The notes: generated by a model from the letters alone, not told the origin. 59,583 nt of DNA from Psychrobacter sp. FME13 (GCF_014861395.1 NZ_RRYV01000006.1:1-59583), one strand, 5' to 3'; shown: positions 19,484 to 29,816, counted from the first letter of the stretch. Numbers and translations: made by a program.

Positions 19484-20173
19484 TTATGACGATGATAGAC
19501 GATAAAGTCCAGCAACAACTTGTCCAACTTTGGTTTGTTTTAAACATTCAAAATTTAAGTGCTGTAGTATTGTTTGCCGCTGAGCGGCTAAGTCATTATT
19601 CAAAGTATCTGCTAGTTGCTGCAGTTGACTCTCTAGGTCTTTGTCGGCCTCTAAATAGATCAACGTATTTGTATCAATTAATGATTGAGTGATGAGGGCC
19701 ATCAAAATCGGCTGCCACAGATCCTGAGCATAAGGTGGATCAATAAAAACAATATCGAAAGTATGAGCAGTAAGCCGCTCCCGTATTAAGATTTGTTCTG
19801 CTGTACCTGTGATGATTTGATGGTTGTCAGTATTGAGGCGTAATTGCTCAGCACTTTTTTGCAGCATAGTGCTTTGAGCACGATTTATTTCAATAAAAGT
19901 ACAGTGTGCAGCCCCGCGAGACAGTGCTTCAAAGCCTAGCACGCCACTACCTGCGCAGCTATCAAGCACATAGGCATCATGAATATCAGCGAGTAGCCAA
20001 TTAAATAACGTCTCGCGCAGTCGATCAGGGGTTGGACGTAAACCTTCTGCATCGATGAAACTTACAATACGACGTTTAAATTGACCTCCAATGATACGCA
20101 CATCGCCTGCTGCAGAGACTTTTTTGGTTTGAGTATTTTTTTTAGCTTTATGGCGGCTCATAGGTTTATTCAT
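19484..20173 (-). CDS. rsmD: 16S rRNA (guanine(966)-N2)-methyltransferase
   Basis: SAM-dependent methyltransferase for G966 in the 30S head. Motifs include RIIGGQFKRRIVSF and GLRPTPDRLRETLFNWL at the N-terminus, the SAM-binding loop LDSCAGSGVLGFEALSRGA, and the catalytic IDPPY (FIDPPYAQDLW). There are 229 residues, somewhat longer than E. coli RsmD because of a Lys-rich N-terminus and a C-terminal addition. It lies 24 bp after mrdA and is likely co-transcribed with it. Confidence 0.93.
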   Translation of the reverse strand: MNKPMSRHKAKKNTQTKKVSAAGDVRIIGGQFKRRIVSFIDAEGLRPTPDRLRETLFNWLLADIHDAYVLDSCAGSGVLGFEALSRGAAHCTFIEINRAQSTMLQKSAEQLRLNTDNHQIITGTAEQILIRERLTAHTFDIVFIDPPYAQDLWQPILMALITQSLIDTNTLIYLEADKDLESQLQQLADTLNNDLAAQRQTILQHLNFECLKQTKVGQVVAGLYRLSSS

Positions 20174-20197
20174 TATCTTATCTCACGGGCAGTCTTC

Positions 20198-22168
20198 TTA
20201 CTCGGAGGTAGCGACTGCTTCTTCTTGTGCTTTTAGTGTAGCCTCTTCTTTATCACGTAAGGCATCACTCATGGCTTTTTCAAAGGCTTTTTGGCGTTTA
20301 ATGACTTTTAATTCATCAGTAGTCGGTGGCAAAATAGGATTGCTCTTGCGTTGTAGGACCCAATAGTCAAAAAGTGCGCGGCCGATAGGGGCGGCAACCG
20401 TACTACCGCCACCACCGTTTTCGACCAGTACTGCAAGGGCAATCTGAGGGTCTTCGACTGGCGCAAAACCATTGAACCAAGCATGATCCCAATGGCGTTT
20501 ATCTATTGCGGACTTATCATAACGTTTGCCCTGTGCAATAGACTTTACCTGAGCAGTACCGGTTTTGCCGGCGATACGGTAACGAGGGGTATAAATACCA
20601 CGAGCAGTCCCGCTTTTTACGGTATTTTCCATCGCATCGTGCATACGTAACCAATCAGAAGATTTACCATTATAATCAATTTTACCATCAGGTTTGGTGA
20701 TGACGTCAACTTTGGCTTCACCGTTACTATTTTTGAGTAAGTGCGGGGTAATATGGTAGCCTTTATTGGCCGTCATGGCTGTGGCGTTAGCTACTTGTAG
20801 CGGGGTAGCCAAAAAATATCCTTGACCAATACTGACTGAAATGGTCTCGCCCGGTAACCAGTTTTTATCGTAGGTATCTTTTTTCCACTTTGGAGAGGGC
20901 ATAATGCCTGTTTTTTCATTAGGTAAGTCAATACCAGTTTGTTCGCCAAAACCAAAGCGTACCATCCAGTCATGAAAACGTTGGATACCCATCTCGTAGG
21001 CCAACTTGTAATAATAGGTATCTACCGACTGCATGATGGATTTTTTTAAGTCGACGGTACCGTGTCCTCCTCGTTTCCAATCACGAAAACGGTGTGAATC
21101 ACCAGGTAAACTGAAATAACCGGGGTCGTAGATAGTGCTATCCCAATTACGTAAGCCGTAGTGGATACCGCCCAAGCCCTCAAAAGGTTTGATAGTAGAT
21201 CCGGGTGGATACATGCCTTGAAGCGCACGATTATATAATGGCTGATCAGGACTATCTCGCAAGTCGCCATAGTCTCTAAAAGAGATACCTGAAATAAACG
21301 GGTTAGGGTCATAGCTTGGATTGCTGACAAAGGCCAATACATCGCCGTTCTTGGGATCGATCGCTACGATTGCGCCGCGTCGGCCATCAAGCTGTTGTTG
21401 AGCGACTGTTTGTAAGCCATAGTCCAGAGACAATGTGATGTCATTACCAGCGATAGGCGGCTTGGTATCCAGTTGGCGAATGATATTACCAAGAGCATCC
21501 GTTTCGACTGATTGATAGCCTGGTTGCCCGAGCAACACATCTTCATAATAGTCTTCGATACCGATTTTGCCGATTAGATCTGTACCAGCGTAACGGTCTT
21601 TATCAATACGTTTGCTTTCTTTGTCGTTAATACGACCCACATAGCCAATGACGTGTGCGAATAGCTCGCCATAAGGATAGTCGCGCGTTAACTTGCTTTG
21701 GATACTCACACCACGAAAAAAGGGTTTGCGTTCACTAAATTGTGCCAGCTGTGCATCAGTTACATCAATTTTTATGGTCACAGGATCATTTTTATTTTTG
21801 TTAAGACGCGCCAAAATATCAGTAATGTCTTTTGTTGTTAGATCGAAAATAGGCGCAAGTAACTGTAAGGTACGTTCTGGGTCTTCAACCTCATCAGGGC
21901 TTATCATTGCGGTAAATACAGGCTGATTGTCTGCCAGTATTATTCCATTACGATCATAAATATAACCACGGCTCGGCGGTGAAGATATTAGCTTGATACG
22001 ATTGTTATCAGCTTGTGTTGTGTATTTATCATGGGCATAGACTTGTAGATAGCCATACCGCGTTATTAAACCGCCTAACCCAAGAAATATCAAAATACCA
22101 AAAACGATAATACGATGGATAAAGATACGACTGACCTGTTCAGTGTTGGGAGTTATTGGTTTATTCAT
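20198..22168 (-). CDS. mrdA: Penicillin-binding protein 2 (elongasome transpeptidase)
   Basis: Cross-links peptidoglycan during rod-shape elongation. One N-terminal membrane segment (about 18-36), a dimerisation domain with SPPSRGYIYDRNG, then the transpeptidase. The active-site motifs are PPGSTIKP (Ser324, Lys327), SVD (381-383) and AGKTGTAQ (535-538). There are 656 residues, normal for class B PBP2. The C-terminal ~40 residues are a charged Lys/Glu tail. rodA is not adjacent, and rsmD follows immediately. Confidence 0.96.
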   Translation of the reverse strand: MNKPITPNTEQVSRIFIHRIIVFGILIFLGLGGLITRYGYLQVYAHDKYTTQADNNRIKLISSPPSRGYIYDRNGIILADNQPVFTAMISPDEVEDPERTLQLLAPIFDLTTKDITDILARLNKNKNDPVTIKIDVTDAQLAQFSERKPFFRGVSIQSKLTRDYPYGELFAHVIGYVGRINDKESKRIDKDRYAGTDLIGKIGIEDYYEDVLLGQPGYQSVETDALGNIIRQLDTKPPIAGNDITLSLDYGLQTVAQQQLDGRRGAIVAIDPKNGDVLAFVSNPSYDPNPFISGISFRDYGDLRDSPDQPLYNRALQGMYPPGSTIKPFEGLGGIHYGLRNWDSTIYDPGYFSLPGDSHRFRDWKRGGHGTVDLKKSIMQSVDTYYYKLAYEMGIQRFHDWMVRFGFGEQTGIDLPNEKTGIMPSPKWKKDTYDKNWLPGETISVSIGQGYFLATPLQVANATAMTANKGYHITPHLLKNSNGEAKVDVITKPDGKIDYNGKSSDWLRMHDAMENTVKSGTARGIYTPRYRIAGKTGTAQVKSIAQGKRYDKSAIDKRHWDHAWFNGFAPVEDPQIALAVLVENGGGGSTVAAPIGRALFDYWVLQRKSNPILPPTTDELKVIKRQKAFEKAMSDALRDKEEATLKAQEEAVATSE

Positions 22169-22680
22169 ATAAAATTAGAGCCTGAACGGTCAGATTAAGT
22201 CAATAAAATAAAAATAGGCAGGGTCGTTAACCAGTATGCAGCAAACATAAAGGATAATATAAGGGATTTCAAATATATAGAAGCAATCGTTTGAAATAAC
22301 AACGAATCAACTTGTCTATAGATATGCGTTGTCACTGAATCATAAATTATAACAGAACAAGTTAGAATACGCAGTATTTTGCTATCTGTTTTGCTTTTAT
22401 TATTGCTATCTCAATGATAGCTTATATTTGGGTCTTTTCTATCTGCGTAGGCTGATAAAGCATCTCATCTCTAGCCACAACTTGCTTAAGGTCTGCGTGT
22501 GCTAATACATAGCAAGTATGCTAAAATCAGGCGATTTATTTTATAGTAATTATTATGGGTAGAGCGTGTTTTTGTAAAGCGTTCTAATTTAGAAACGGCG
22601 CGTTATACGTTATTAGTAAGACAATATCGGCAACGACAATATTAGCAACGATAATCAACCTGTCAGGGACAAGATAAATC
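22169..22680. other. 512-bp divergent intergenic region, nothing recognised
   Basis: AT-rich region between the divergent mrdA and DUF445 genes. It should hold promoters for both, but I could not pick convincing box pairs. No ORF with a ribosome-binding site and no strong hairpin was seen. Confidence 0.4.
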
Positions 22681-24015
22681 ATGGACCCAACTTCATTGTG
22701 GCAGACGATAGCTGAACACCCAGAATTTTTTGCCATGCTAACGATTCCTCCTGTGACCGCATTTGTCACATGGATACATGTGTGGATGGCACTAAAAATG
22801 CTGTTTTACCCCATTAAATTTTGGGGTGTTCGTATTCCAAACCTACCTTTTTTTGGGTTGCCAGGTGTTGGTTGGCAGGGTATTGTTCCACGCAAAGCTG
22901 GCAAAATATCAGGTGTCATCGTTGATCAAACGTTATCAAAGCTTGGCTCACTTGATGAGTTTTTTCAGGCGATGGAACCTAAGCAGCTGGCGACATTTAT
23001 CACGGATACTGTTGATAATAACCTTGAAGCACTGATTGACGAGATCATGTTAGATCATTCGCCAGGACTGTGGGGTAATTTGCCTTATGCAATCAAACGC
23101 CGTGTTTATGCCCAAGCGCATCAAGAATTACCTAGTATTATGCAGTCTTTAGTGACGGACTTGACCCAACATGTCGAAGACCTGGTTGATATGCGTCGAA
23201 TGATTGTCAATACGATGGAGAGTGATCGTCGTTTGATGGTTAATATGTTTTTAAGAGTGGGCCAAAAAGAAATCGATTTTATTTGGCATATTAGTGCTTT
23301 TATTGGCTTGTTCTTTGGTATTACTCAAATGTTTATATTTTTGCTAGTGCCGCAACATTGGACGGTACCATTTTTTGCAGCAATTTGGGGGTTTCTCACC
23401 AACTGGATTGCTATCTGGATGGTGTTTAATCCAGTAGAGCCGCGCTTTATATCCTATGTGAAGTTTTTTTCTGTGCAAAGTCATTTTCCCTTTATCAAAC
23501 CGCAGTTGCCACGTATTGAAAAGTATCGTTTGCAAGGCGGTTTTATGAAGCGTCAAGAAGAAGTTTCTGAGGTTTTTGCTGAGATTGTTGTAAAAGATTT
23601 GGTCACGCTTGAAAACATCATGAATGAGATGATGTATGGTGATCGTGCTGTGCAAACGCGTGAGTTGATGAAATCGCATTTATATACAGTATTAGAGTCA
23701 CCTGTTATTAGTACGACGTTGCGTGTGAGTTTAGGTCGACGTGAATACGGTCAATTAAAAAATACGATTATTGATAAGTCAATTGTAGCAACAATGGTGC
23801 CACTGCGTGATCCTGAATTGAATGAAAGTCGTGCTAGTAAAATATTTGGGCTGTTTCGTGACCGTATTCGTGCACTGACGCCAAATGAGTTTCAAAATTT
23901 ATTACGTCCAGCTTTCCGTGAAGACGAGATGACATTGATTGTACTTGGTGGGTTGACCGGATTTTTGGCTGGCTGGTTGCATCTGGTGTTAGTGTTTTTC
24001 CCCGCAGTTCAATGA
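22681..24015 (+). CDS. DUF445-family membrane protein
   Basis: A 444-residue protein of the DUF445 (YheB/YjiN-like) family, function unknown. Hydrophobic segments lie at about 15-45, two or three around 205-255 (FIWHISAFIGLFFGITQMF and the following segment), and one at the C-terminus (LGGLTGFLAGWLHLVLVFF). Between them is a long helical cytoplasmic or periplasmic region rich in Arg, Glu and Met. FLTNWIAIWMVFNPVEPRF matches the family hallmark TNWLAIWMLF(R/E)P. It is monocistronic, divergent from mrdA and upstream of ccmF (239-bp gap). No role can be inferred from its neighbours. Confidence 0.82.
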   Translation: MDPTSLWQTIAEHPEFFAMLTIPPVTAFVTWIHVWMALKMLFYPIKFWGVRIPNLPFFGLPGVGWQGIVPRKAGKISGVIVDQTLSKLGSLDEFFQAMEPKQLATFITDTVDNNLEALIDEIMLDHSPGLWGNLPYAIKRRVYAQAHQELPSIMQSLVTDLTQHVEDLVDMRRMIVNTMESDRRLMVNMFLRVGQKEIDFIWHISAFIGLFFGITQMFIFLLVPQHWTVPFFAAIWGFLTNWIAIWMVFNPVEPRFISYVKFFSVQSHFPFIKPQLPRIEKYRLQGGFMKRQEEVSEVFAEIVVKDLVTLENIMNEMMYGDRAVQTRELMKSHLYTVLESPVISTTLRVSLGRREYGQLKNTIIDKSIVATMVPLRDPELNESRASKIFGLFRDRIRALTPNEFQNLLRPAFREDEMTLIVLGGLTGFLAGWLHLVLVFFPAVQ

Positions 24016-24254
24016 TAAGTATCTTTTTATGTTGTTTACACACATCACATACAGAGTGGATACAAGAATGTGACAAGTTGGCGCTAATGTACCATGCTGT
24101 AAAGGTCTCGAATTACACAGGCTGGTGGCGATAATCATCGCAGTCATACATACAGCAGTCATAAATATTAGATGTTCTAGATATTTTAAATGTCTTAAAA
24201 TTCCAATCCCTAAAATAAACTATGACCGTATTAAGGTAAACAAGGTTAGACCGT

Positions 24255-26285
24255 ATGTTAATCACAGAATTGGGTTATTTTGCCTTGCTGGCCGCCTTTA
24301 TGTTGGCGATCTTGCAGGTGGTATTGCCGACCGTTGGCGTCATGCGCGACCATGTTGCATGGCAGCGTCTAGCACCAAGCCTAGCATGGGCACAGTTTGC
24401 TGCAATGATCACATCATTTGGCGCACTGATGGCAGGTTTTTATTACAATGACTTTAGCCTTGTCTATGTCACGCAACATTCTAATACATTGTTGCCTTGG
24501 TATTATAAACTGTCAGCAACGTGGGGTGGACATGAAGGTTCATTGCTACTTTGGATGACTATTATGGCCACTTGGTGTGCGTTGGTCTCTTATTTCAGTC
24601 GCGGTTTACCATTGTCGATGCGTGCACGAGTCTTGGTTATCTTGGCAGGTGTGCAGATGATGATGCTAGCGATGCTTATCTTTACCTCATCGCCATTTGA
24701 TCGTACATTGCCTAATTTACCTGTTGATGGTGTGGATCTAAATCCTGTGCTACAAGATTTCGGTTTGATTATTCATCCGCCTATGTTGTATATGGGTTAT
24801 GTGGGCCTGGTCGTGCCATTTGCTTTTTGCATGGCTGCATTGTGGGAAGGTCGTTTAGATGCGGTATGGACACGCTGGTCGCGTCCATGGGCGCTCGCTG
24901 CTTGGGGCTTTTTGACAGTCGGTATCGCACTTGGCTCGTGGTGGGCTTATTATGAGCTAGGCTGGGGTGGTTGGTGGTTTTGGGATCCAGTAGAGAACGC
25001 CTCACTGATGCCATGGCTAGCTGGTACTGCTTTACTACATTCACTTGCGGTAACTGAGAAGCGTGGTGTCTTTAAAGCATGGACCATCATGCTAGCAATT
25101 TTTGCTTTTGCGCTCAGTTTGCTAGGTACATTTCTTGTGCGCTCAGGTGTGATTACCTCTGTGCATTCGTTTGCCGCTGATCCAACACGTGGTTTGGTGA
25201 TCCTTGTGATTCTTGGCGTGATTATCGGTGGCGGCTTATTTATGTTTGCTGTCCGAGGCTGGCGTTTGACTGTTGAAAGTCAATATCAATTGATTTCACG
25301 TGAGTCTTTTTTAGTTATCAATAACGTCATCCTGTTGATCTCAACCTTAGTCGTCTTACTTGGTACGTTATATCCTATTATTGCTGACTCCTTTAATTTA
25401 GGACAAGTATCCGTCGGTCCTCCGTATTTTAATGCGCTGTTTGTGCCATTGACTTGGTTGATACTGGTCGCAATGGGTATGGGATCCAATATTCGCTGGA
25501 AAAAAGACAGCCGACCGCTATTGGGTTCTGGTACGGTCATTGCGGCAAGCAGCATTGTATTGGCAGCGATTATCACCTATTTCGTCAGCCCGTCTGCGAT
25601 GCTCAATATCGGCGTTACATTGGCAGTTAGTTTTTGGGTATTGTTCTGGATGGTCGTAGACTTTAAAGACAAAACTAAAAATGCACCTAGTTTCTTCAAA
25701 GGTTTACGTCAGTTACGTCTCAGCTATTGGGGTCAGCAGACCGCTCATATCGGTGTAATTGTGGCGGTTATCGGTGTTGCGTTTACCAGCACGTTGAGCA
25801 TTGAGCGTGATGTTGCGCTTGGGCCAAATGATAGTGTTCATGTTCAAGGTTATGACTTTACCGTCAAGGGCTTTAGTGAAATAAAAGGCAGTAATTTTGA
25901 TGCCACGCAAGCTGAAGTTGACATCACCAAAAATGGTGAGGCTGTGACAACACTATACCCTGACAAACGTAATTATATTATTAGTATGATGCCGATGACC
26001 GAAGCCGCTATTGATGCCAGTTTGATGCGCGATGTTTATGTGGCACTTGGTGAGCCTATTGCCGAAGGTAGTAATGAATGGGCAGTACGCATTTATGTTA
26101 AACCGCTCATTCGCTGGATATGGCTTGGCGCGCTGATTATGGCGTTTGGTGCATTATTGAGCATGTTTGATAGTCGTTATCGTATCAAGAAAATCAAGAC
26201 GCCTGCACAAATAGCGGCGAATAAAGCAGGATTTTCGACTGTTGCCGATTTAGAAGCAGCCACTATGAAAGCGGGGGATAAGTAA
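24255..26285 (+). CDS. ccmF: Cytochrome c maturation heme lyase subunit CcmF
   Basis: Polytopic inner-membrane protein of the System I heme lyase, which attaches heme to apocytochrome c in the periplasm. The WWD heme-handling motif is complete: WGGWWFWDPVENASLMPW (about 237-254). Conserved histidines are visible in the membrane-facing loops (WGGHEGSLLLW, LIIHPPMLYMGY, the later ITSVHSFAADP and the late WGQQTAHIG). There are 676 residues, full length. AAGG lies 9 bp before the ATG. It is first gene of ccmF-ccmG-ccmH-ccmI. The heme-delivery genes ccmABCDE are not adjacent. Confidence 0.97.
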   Translation: MLITELGYFALLAAFMLAILQVVLPTVGVMRDHVAWQRLAPSLAWAQFAAMITSFGALMAGFYYNDFSLVYVTQHSNTLLPWYYKLSATWGGHEGSLLLWMTIMATWCALVSYFSRGLPLSMRARVLVILAGVQMMMLAMLIFTSSPFDRTLPNLPVDGVDLNPVLQDFGLIIHPPMLYMGYVGLVVPFAFCMAALWEGRLDAVWTRWSRPWALAAWGFLTVGIALGSWWAYYELGWGGWWFWDPVENASLMPWLAGTALLHSLAVTEKRGVFKAWTIMLAIFAFALSLLGTFLVRSGVITSVHSFAADPTRGLVILVILGVIIGGGLFMFAVRGWRLTVESQYQLISRESFLVINNVILLISTLVVLLGTLYPIIADSFNLGQVSVGPPYFNALFVPLTWLILVAMGMGSNIRWKKDSRPLLGSGTVIAASSIVLAAIITYFVSPSAMLNIGVTLAVSFWVLFWMVVDFKDKTKNAPSFFKGLRQLRLSYWGQQTAHIGVIVAVIGVAFTSTLSIERDVALGPNDSVHVQGYDFTVKGFSEIKGSNFDATQAEVDITKNGEAVTTLYPDKRNYIISMMPMTEAAIDASLMRDVYVALGEPIAEGSNEWAVRIYVKPLIRWIWLGALIMAFGALLSMFDSRYRIKKIKTPAQIAANKAGFSTVADLEAATMKAGDK

Positions 26286-26286
26286 C

Positions 26287-26937
26287 ATGAGTACATCAAA
26301 CCATACCCCTGATCAGCACGATAAGAAAAGCAGCAGTAAAACCATAAACAAAAAGCAACTTAAGTTATGGTTTTTAATACCGCTCATTGTTTTCTTCGGA
26401 TTGGTCGTTATGCTGTACATGCGTCTGGGTAAGCCAACAGAAATTGTTACTAATACCGCGCTTGAACGTCCAGTACCAACTTTTGAGCTACCATTATTGT
26501 CAGATACCAGTCGTATCATGACCAACGCGAATTTGCCCAATCAGCCTTTTTTGATGAACATATGGGGCTCTTGGTGTCCTACCTGTATCATTGAGCATCC
26601 TTTTTTGATGCAGCTAGAAGAACGTGGTGTCAATATAGTAGGCGTTAACTATAAAGATGAAATCGGTGATGCTTTGGGGTATTTGAACCGAGGTGGCGAT
26701 CCCTTCTCAATGTCTATTCAGGATTTATCCGGTCAGTTTGCTTTAGATTTAGGTTTAACTGGTGCGCCCGAGACTTTCGTTGTGGACGGTGAAGGTATTA
26801 TTCGCCAGCACATTATTGGTGAGATTAATGAAAGTAACTGGCAAAGCCGTATTACACCTTGTTTGATGGTACTCAATGACGCTAATAATAACGACGTTAC
26901 TCCAGAGTTAAGTCAGATTGAGGAGGCGTGTAAATGA
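26287..26937 (+). CDS. ccmG: Thiol:disulfide oxidoreductase CcmG/DsbE
   Basis: Membrane-anchored periplasmic thioredoxin that keeps apocytochrome c cysteines reduced. N-terminal anchor at about 27-45, then a thioredoxin fold with active site WGSWCPTC (Cys97, Cys100) and the CcmG-specific GAPETFVVDGEGIIR. There are 216 residues. It starts one base after the ccmF stop and overlaps ccmH by four bases (ATGA), so it is translationally coupled to both. Confidence 0.96.
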   Translation: MSTSNHTPDQHDKKSSSKTINKKQLKLWFLIPLIVFFGLVVMLYMRLGKPTEIVTNTALERPVPTFELPLLSDTSRIMTNANLPNQPFLMNIWGSWCPTCIIEHPFLMQLEERGVNIVGVNYKDEIGDALGYLNRGGDPFSMSIQDLSGQFALDLGLTGAPETFVVDGEGIIRQHIIGEINESNWQSRITPCLMVLNDANNNDVTPELSQIEEACK

Positions 26938-27497
26938 TTGCTCATCAAATGAAGGCAGGGTTGTTAACGCTAGCAGGCTTTATTATAGCTGCTCTATTGA
27001 GTGTGACCAGCTATGCTGCGATTGAAGTCTATGATTTTGATTCTCCACAGCAAGAAGCGCAATATCGTGGTCTCATAGAAGAGCTACGCTGTCCAAAATG
27101 TCAGAATCAAAACTTAGCAGGCTCTGATGCACCTATTGCTCAAGATCTGAAACAAAAAACCTATGACTTGATAAAAGATGGTCGTAGTGACGGTGAAATA
27201 CGTGCCTATATGCAAGAACGTTATGGCGATTTTATCAGTTATAAGCCACCTGTACGCCCATCAACATGGATATTGTGGTTTTTTCCGCCATTATTGCTCA
27301 TCATTCTATTGATAGGCTGGTTTTGGCAAAGCAAACGACGCCAGCTTGTTGTTAGTGGCGAAAGTGGCGTGTCAGCGAATAATACTGCTACGGCACTGTC
27401 TGCTGCCGAAAAAGCTGAACTGGATCGCTTGTTATCACGTGCTGATAGCAATGATAAGAAAGATCAGGACATCACCAGTCTCGAGGACAAAAAATGA
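26934..27497 (+). CDS. ccmH: Cytochrome c-type biogenesis protein CcmH (CcmL domain)
   Basis: Periplasmic membrane-anchored thiol protein of the heme lyase complex. Signal peptide or anchor at about 8-29, CxxC motif ELRCPKCQNQNLAGSDAP (Cys53, Cys56), and a second membrane segment around STWILWFFPPLLLIILLIGW. There are 187 residues. The Ser/Asp/Lys-rich tail is cytosolic by prediction. It overlaps ccmG upstream and ccmI downstream by 4 bases each. Confidence 0.95.
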   Translation: MIAHQMKAGLLTLAGFIIAALLSVTSYAAIEVYDFDSPQQEAQYRGLIEELRCPKCQNQNLAGSDAPIAQDLKQKTYDLIKDGRSDGEIRAYMQERYGDFISYKPPVRPSTWILWFFPPLLLIILLIGWFWQSKRRQLVVSGESGVSANNTATALSAAEKAELDRLLSRADSNDKKDQDITSLEDKK

Positions 27498-28774
27498 CCA
27501 TATTTTCTACTGTGGGCTTATTTATCTCTATAAGTTTACTTATTGCCTTAATACTTGCTGTGATTGTTATCATGCCGTGGTTAAGAGCGCCTCGTTCGCA
27601 ACAGAAACAGATAGACAATCAGCTGTTAGATATTAATCTTGCTGTATTTCGCGAGCGTTTAGCGGAGCTAAAAACAGATAAAGATAGTGGTACTATTGAT
27701 GACAGTCATTATCAAAATCAAAAACTTGAGCTTGAGCGTCAGCTGCTAGATGCTCAACGTGATGTCACACCGATGGTTACACCTGGTATTAAAAGTCGAC
27801 TGATTATTATTGTTTGGGTACCTGTATTGACAGGTATGTCTTATCTGATGGTTGGTGACCGTACACCTGTATTTGAACTTTGGACAGCTGAAGACAAAGT
27901 TGCTCAAGTTGCTGATGATTTGTTGACGGGTAAAATTGATCAGCCACCTGCTTGGGCAGTCGAAGATGGTCAGCAGCTGATCAGTGCTATGCAGACCAAT
28001 GTATATCGTCATGCTGATGACCCAGATCGCTGGATGCGTCTATCTGAGTTGTTCTTATCATTAGAAGCGACAGATTCGGCGTTAGAAGCGTTGTCACGTG
28101 CTTATCGTTTATCACCAGAAAATGAAGAGATTGCGACAACTTACGCACAAATTAGCTTTTTTGCTAATAACGGTCAGCTAGATGGTAATAGCCGCCGAGT
28201 ATTAGAAGGTGTGTTGGCCAAAAATCCAGGTCATGAAGGCGCGCAAATGCTCATGGCAATGGGTGAGGCTCGTAGTAGTAATTTTGATGAAGCACAAGGT
28301 TGGATTACGCGTCTACGTGACAGTATTTCTGCCAAACCAGGTGACCATACCCAAGCACTGGCAAGTTTAGATGAGTTAAGTGCTAGCGTAGCTAATCAGC
28401 GTGCGCAAGCGTCTGAAGGGGTTGAAGTTACTGTGAAGGTAAGTGCTAGCTTGTTACCTTTAGTCAAGGGTGATGACGTGTTGTTTGTGGCGATACGAGA
28501 TGTTAATGGTGGACCACCATTTGCAGCTAAGCGCTTACCAATTAGCGTTATTAAGCAGGGCGAAGCCAATATTAGCCTAAGCGATTTAGATGCGATGATG
28601 CCTGAACGTACGTTAAAATCTGCGCGAGATGATAAAGTTCAGTTAGCCGTCATCGCACGTATTAGCCATAGTGGTACAGCCACTGCAGAGACAGGAGATT
28701 TGTCAGGAAACCCTGTTGTTATTGGTCCTGAGCAAACTGAGGTCAATGTAGAAATTAGTCAACAAATCCCATGA
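27494..28774 (+). CDS. ccmI: c-type cytochrome biogenesis protein CcmI (TPR)
   Basis: Apocytochrome c chaperone of the heme lyase. Two N-terminal membrane segments (about 5-30 and 103-120) flank a Leu-zipper-like cytosolic loop (NQKLELERQLLDAQRDV). A periplasmic TPR region follows around WMRLSELFLSLEATDSALEALSRAYRLSP, and then a C-terminal beta-rich domain typical of the longer CcmI proteins. There are 426 residues. It is the last gene of the ccm operon, and its start overlaps the ccmH stop. Confidence 0.92.
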   Translation: MTIFSTVGLFISISLLIALILAVIVIMPWLRAPRSQQKQIDNQLLDINLAVFRERLAELKTDKDSGTIDDSHYQNQKLELERQLLDAQRDVTPMVTPGIKSRLIIIVWVPVLTGMSYLMVGDRTPVFELWTAEDKVAQVADDLLTGKIDQPPAWAVEDGQQLISAMQTNVYRHADDPDRWMRLSELFLSLEATDSALEALSRAYRLSPENEEIATTYAQISFFANNGQLDGNSRRVLEGVLAKNPGHEGAQMLMAMGEARSSNFDEAQGWITRLRDSISAKPGDHTQALASLDELSASVANQRAQASEGVEVTVKVSASLLPLVKGDDVLFVAIRDVNGGPPFAAKRLPISVIKQGEANISLSDLDAMMPERTLKSARDDKVQLAVIARISHSGTATAETGDLSGNPVVIGPEQTEVNVEISQQIP

Positions 28775-29023
28775 TACACTCAATCTATTGTAGGTTTGTT
28801 TTGCTGTGAGACTCTATAATATAAGCGCTATCGCCAGATATAGTATCGTGCAACTGTGTTATATGAACAGATAAGTCATGGTCACGTATCATCGCAAATA
28901 ATTAAAGTACTTGAGCTTTGCAAAGCCACAAGGTAAGGTAGCTTTGCAAACAACCAATCCCAACGTTCAATCCCAACGTTGTATTAGTCCCAAAATCCTA
29001 TCTATTAAGAGGAGAATCGTATA

Positions 29024-29680
29024 ATGATGCGTATTATTTTGCTAGGCCCACCAGGCGCAGGTAAAGGCACTCAAGCCCAATTCATTTCGAAGGAATATGA
29101 TATCCCGCAAATTTCAACAGGTGATATGCTGCGTGCAGCGATCAAAGAGGGTAGCGAGCTGGGTAAAAAAGCCAAAGATATCATGAATGCTGGTGGCTTA
29201 GTTTCTGACGACCTCATTATTAACTTAGTGAAAGAACGTATCGCCAAGCCTGATTGCGTAAATGGCTGTATCTTTGATGGTTTCCCACGTACGATTCCAC
29301 AAGCTCAAGCGCTTGCAGATGCAGGTGTTGCCATTAATCATGTGGTCGAGATTAGTGTTCCTGATGACGAAATCGTTAACCGTCTGTCTGGTCGCCGCCA
29401 GCATCCAGGCTCAGGTCGCGTCTATCATATCCATCATAATCCACCTAAACAAGAAGGTTTAGATGATGTCACTGGTGAAGAATTAATTCAGCGCGAAGAT
29501 GATAAAGAAGCCACTATTCGTGATCGCTTAGCGACTTATCATGAGCAGACATCAGCTTTGGTTGGTTTTTATCAAGACAAAGCAAAAGAAGGTGCTGATG
29601 CGCCTAACTATGATAAATTTGATGGTACGCAAGGTATCGATGATGTGAAGCAACAAATTTTATCAGCACTAAAAGGCTAA
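29024..29680 (+). CDS. adk: Adenylate kinase
   Basis: Interconverts ATP + AMP and 2 ADP, and is essential for nucleotide balance. P-loop [13 protein letters not shown] at residues 8-20. AMP-binding region [10 protein letters not shown] and the [11 protein letters not shown] motif. The LID begins [20 protein letters not shown] and lacks zinc cysteines, the Gram-negative type. There are 218 residues from the first of two tandem ATGs, and GAGGAG precedes them. It is monocistronic with a terminator behind it. Confidence 0.98.
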   Translation: MMRIILLGPPGAGKGTQAQFISKEYDIPQISTGDMLRAAIKEGSELGKKAKDIMNAGGLVSDDLIINLVKERIAKPDCVNGCIFDGFPRTIPQAQALADAGVAINHVVEISVPDDEIVNRLSGRRQHPGSGRVYHIHHNPPKQEGLDDVTGEELIQREDDKEATIRDRLATYHEQTSALVGFYQDKAKEGADAPNYDKFDGTQGIDDVKQQILSALKG

Positions 29681-29715
29681 TCATTCATTTTAGATGATTG
29701 ATGACGCTAGCGCAG

Positions 29716-29748
29716 ACCCTGCCCATTATTTATTGGCAGGGTTTTTTT
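29716..29748 (+). terminator. Terminator of adk
   Basis: Stem ACCCTGCC / GGCAGGGT with an AT loop, followed by seven T residues, about 35 bp after the adk stop. Confidence 0.85.
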
Positions 29749-29816
29749 ATACCTAGTGATAAAAAAGGTTGTTTCTATAAAGAATAGGTGTCTAACAAAG
29801 CACAAATAACAGAGCA

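Noticed and set aside
19324..19692. 122-codon plus-strand frame over the end of rsmD
   Set aside because: It overlaps conserved rsmD codons on the opposite strand and has no family features.
22584..22769. Minus-strand frame over the DUF445 start
   Set aside because: It overlaps the start of a well-supported gene and has no ribosome-binding site.
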